A stretch of 64,000 nucleotides of DNA from Caenorhabditis remanei (lineage: Eukaryota > Nematoda > Chromadorea > Rhabditida > Rhabditidae). The stretch lies in contig NC_071331.1 of NCBI RefSeq assembly GCF_010183535.1, positions 16,802,001-16,866,000 on the forward strand. The letters run 5' to 3'. The notes beneath the pieces were generated by a model. It was not told the origin of the DNA. It was given only the letters and a program-made list of their open reading frames with translations, and searched no databases. A program made the position numbers and the translations under genes. Shown one piece after another: positions 58,494 to 64,000 of the stretch; within the stretch, counting starts at the first letter, position 1, and every line of letters starts with the position of its first letter.

Positions 58494-59279
58494 TTTGTGT
58501 GAAGGTCGCTGAAAATTATTTTGTAAGTTGAATGATCAGACGAAATGATGACTTCGCCGTGGACAAAATTGGTATGATAAGAAAAATTCTTGATAAGAAA
58601 TACTACGTAGTTAGAAAAACAAGAAATTCGATTAAACAACAACAAACTACTCCTCTCAAAACGGAAAATAAGTGGTTATCCATAGATGAAATTGAATAGT
58701 AGATGAAATTGCAAAAGTTGAGTCACGCACTGTGAATCTACTTTAACGCTCACATCGGTCAGTTGAGTTCAAAAAGTACTATAGTATCGTAGTTTTTCGC
58801 TCGCTGTGAGACCTCAATCAAATATCACTTAATGCTCCTTTAAAACATTTTTTATCAAATATTTATGTTTCCATTGATTTGTGTTCAATCGTTCAGTTTC
58901 CGAGCTTTATTATTATTTGTTCTGTTTCTGGCAAATTTTAAAGATCGCAAGATCACAAGATAGATATTGTAGTTTAGGACAGGATGTTCATGGAAATCTT
59001 CAAAACTCATCTTTCTTGTTCACACTTTCTAAATAGGTTTCTTGGAACATTTCCATTTCAGTCATTCAGCTGTATAAATTTAAAACAAAACGCATCGCGC
59101 TTCTTTTCTATAAAACTTTTCCGTTAGTCTGCAGTGTGAACCCTCGGTGTTTGCGTCCCCTTTTTTATGAGCCCCCAAAATCGAACATGACTCACTCAAA
59201 CAGTTTCTTCGTTCCTTTGTGCTAACTTTTCATTTTCAGAACATTTGGCACATGGTATACTGAAAAACCAGACAACGAA
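58494..59279. promoter_or_regulatory. divergent promoter region MOSC gene / gex-2
   Basis: 786 bp between divergent start codons. Two TGATAAG motifs 9 nt apart (58575-58581 and 58591-58597) lie about 80-100 bp upstream of the MOSC ATG and fit intestinal GATA factors. At the other end, TTTTCAG at 59233-59239 gives a 40-nt untranslated start to gex-2 that may be SL trans-spliced. Confidence 0.4.
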
Positions 59280-63174
<3,895 letters not shown>

Positions 63175-63189
63175 GTGAGTTATAAGATT

Positions 63190-63566
63190 CAGACTTGTCA
63201 CGGGCCGGGCCGGGCCGGGCCGGGCCGGGCCGGGCCGAAATCAGAAAAAATTTTGGCCCGGCCCGGCCCGGCCCGGCGGGCCAAACTCAGGAAAAATCTC
63301 GGCCCGGCCCGGCCCGGCCCGGCCCGGCCAGGCTCTTTTGAAACATGTTGAGTTTTTGATTTTTTTTTTGGAAATTTTAGGTAAAATGTGAATATGTATG
63401 ATAATTAAGGCATTTTTACTCTATTTTTTCGAAAAATTTCAAATAAAATTTGGTAAAAACGGGTTCCCATTTTTTGAAATCAGGAAAAATTTTGGCCCGG
63501 CCCGGCCCGCCGGGCCAAACTCAAGAAAAATCTCGGCCCGGGCCGGCCCGATTTTTGACAAGTCTG
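63190..63566. mobile_element. hAT-like non-autonomous transposon (MITE) with GGGCC arrays
   Basis: 377 bp with perfect 11-bp terminal inverted repeats (CAGACTTGTCA at the left, TGACAAGTCTG at the right) and an exact 8-bp target duplication ATAAGATT (63182-63189 and 63567-63574). An 8-bp duplication and CAG...CTG ends are typical of hAT elements. The interior has (GGGCC)7 at 63202-63236, several (GGCCC)n blocks, and a unit with AAAAATTTTGGCCC and CCAAACTCA that occurs twice (about 63239-63325 and 63477-63550). There is no coding capacity. It lies in the last visible gex-2 intron. Confidence 0.85.
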
Positions 63567-63579
63567 ATAAGATTCTCGA

Positions 63580-63585
63580 TTTATT
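63580..63585 (-). terminator. polyadenylation signal of Arg/Asp/Ser-rich gene
   Basis: AATAAA on the minus strand, about 40 nt after the stop at 63623. Confidence 0.7.
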
Positions 63586-63622
63586 ACAAGAAACTTTCAT
63601 AATAATACTCAAAATGAGTTCT

Positions 63623-64000
63623 TCAATGTCTGCTTTTGCTTCTCGGGCGGTCTTCAATGCTACGGGATCTATCATGTCTGCTCTTTGGACGATCTTCACT
63701 ACTGCGGACTCTGTCTTGTCTACTCTTTGGACGGTCCTGACGACTTCCTCTTTCACGATCATCACGACTCTTGTTCCTTTTTCTATCATCACTACGATCG
63801 TCCCGATCTCTACGACTTCTGTCTCTGTCACGATCCTCTCTTTCCTTTCTACTACGATCCTCTCTGTCCTTCCGGCTCCTGTCTCGATCCTCTCTATCTT
63901 TCCGGCTTCTATCACGATCTTCTCGTTCCTTTCTACTTCTATCACGATCCTCTCGCTCTTTTCTGCTTCTGTCGCGGTCTTCTCGCTCTTTTCTGCTCTT
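63623..64000 (-). CDS. 3' exon of an Arg/Asp/Glu/Ser-rich (RS-like) protein, partial
   Basis: The minus strand is open from the window edge to a TGA at 63623-63625, about 125 codons. It reads as repeats of SRKERED RDR and SRKDRED RDR type, then RPKSRQDR, RPKSRHDR and RPRSKSRH at the end. Such tails occur in spliceosome and RNA-processing proteins. The rest lies beyond the window, so the protein cannot be named. The long frame seen at 63439-63945 is a shadow in another phase of the same repeats. The gene would be nested in, or overlap, a gex-2 intron on the opposite strand. Confidence 0.65.
   Translation of the reverse strand, partial: KSRKEREDRDRSRKEREDRDRSRKEREDRDRSRKDREDRDRSRKDREDRSRKEREDRDRDRSRRDRDDRSDDRKRNKSRDDRERGSRQDRPKSRQDRVRSSEDRPKSRHDRSRSIEDRPRSKSRH

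Noticed and set aside
63202..63325. GC-rich tract as a CpG island or rRNA fragment
   Set aside because: It is bounded by inverted ends and a target duplication, so it is the interior of a transposon.
63439..63945. 168-codon minus-strand ORF
   Set aside because: It is the wrong phase of the Arg/Asp/Ser repeats and runs into the hAT element; the correct phase stops at 63623 before an AATAAA.

Overview
This is a 64-kb piece of a nematode genome, almost certainly Caenorhabditis but not obviously C. elegans itself. The host genes have many short introns of about 40-60 nt with GT and TTTCAG boundaries. Several start codons sit directly behind a TTTCAG-like acceptor that suits spliced-leader trans-splicing. 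The gene set and order (pig-1, asm-3, glt-7, then efn-4, a MOSC gene, gex-2) look like the left part of C. elegans chromosome IV (cosmids W03G1 and F56A11, from memory). Boundaries were set by hand from splice signals and reading frame, so they may be off by a base in places.

Layout: 1-5.35 kb is purine-rich sequence without a recognisable gene. At 5.35-16.15 kb lies a complete minus-strand Ty3/Gypsy (Cer1-like) LTR retrotransposon with apparently identical 557-bp LTRs. Its first ORF runs Gag, then an envelope-like glycoprotein, then protease; its second ORF is RT-RNase H-integrase. The two ORFs meet at UCC-UAA, where a +1 shift joins them. At 18.3-19.8 kb is a PB1 plus His/Gly/Arg/Ser-rich protein gene (minus). 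Next come pig-1 (MELK kinase, minus) and asm-3 (acid sphingomyelinase, minus), with glt-7 (glutamate transporter, plus) divergent from asm-3.

At 30.27-38.91 kb is a second intact retrotransposon, of BEL/Pao type (plus), with identical 495-bp LTRs, a perfect 5-bp target duplication and overlapping gag and pol. After 6 kb of pyrimidine-rich spacer comes a rhodopsin-family GPCR (44.8-46.8 kb), then efn-4 (ephrin, plus), whose first intron is 6 kb and compositionally unlike the rest. A mitochondrial-type MOSC/mARC gene (minus) and gex-2 (CYFIP/Sra-1, plus) follow. The last visible gex-2 intron carries a 377-bp hAT-like non-autonomous element full of GGGCC repeats. The 3' exon of an Arg/Asp/Ser-rich gene on the opposite strand runs off the window.

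The host genes are independent units rather than an operon. Two of them (gex-2 and efn-4) act in epidermal morphogenesis and pig-1 acts in asymmetric division. The two young retroelements make this a recently invaded region, and the Gag-Env-PR arrangement in the first is the most unusual finding.
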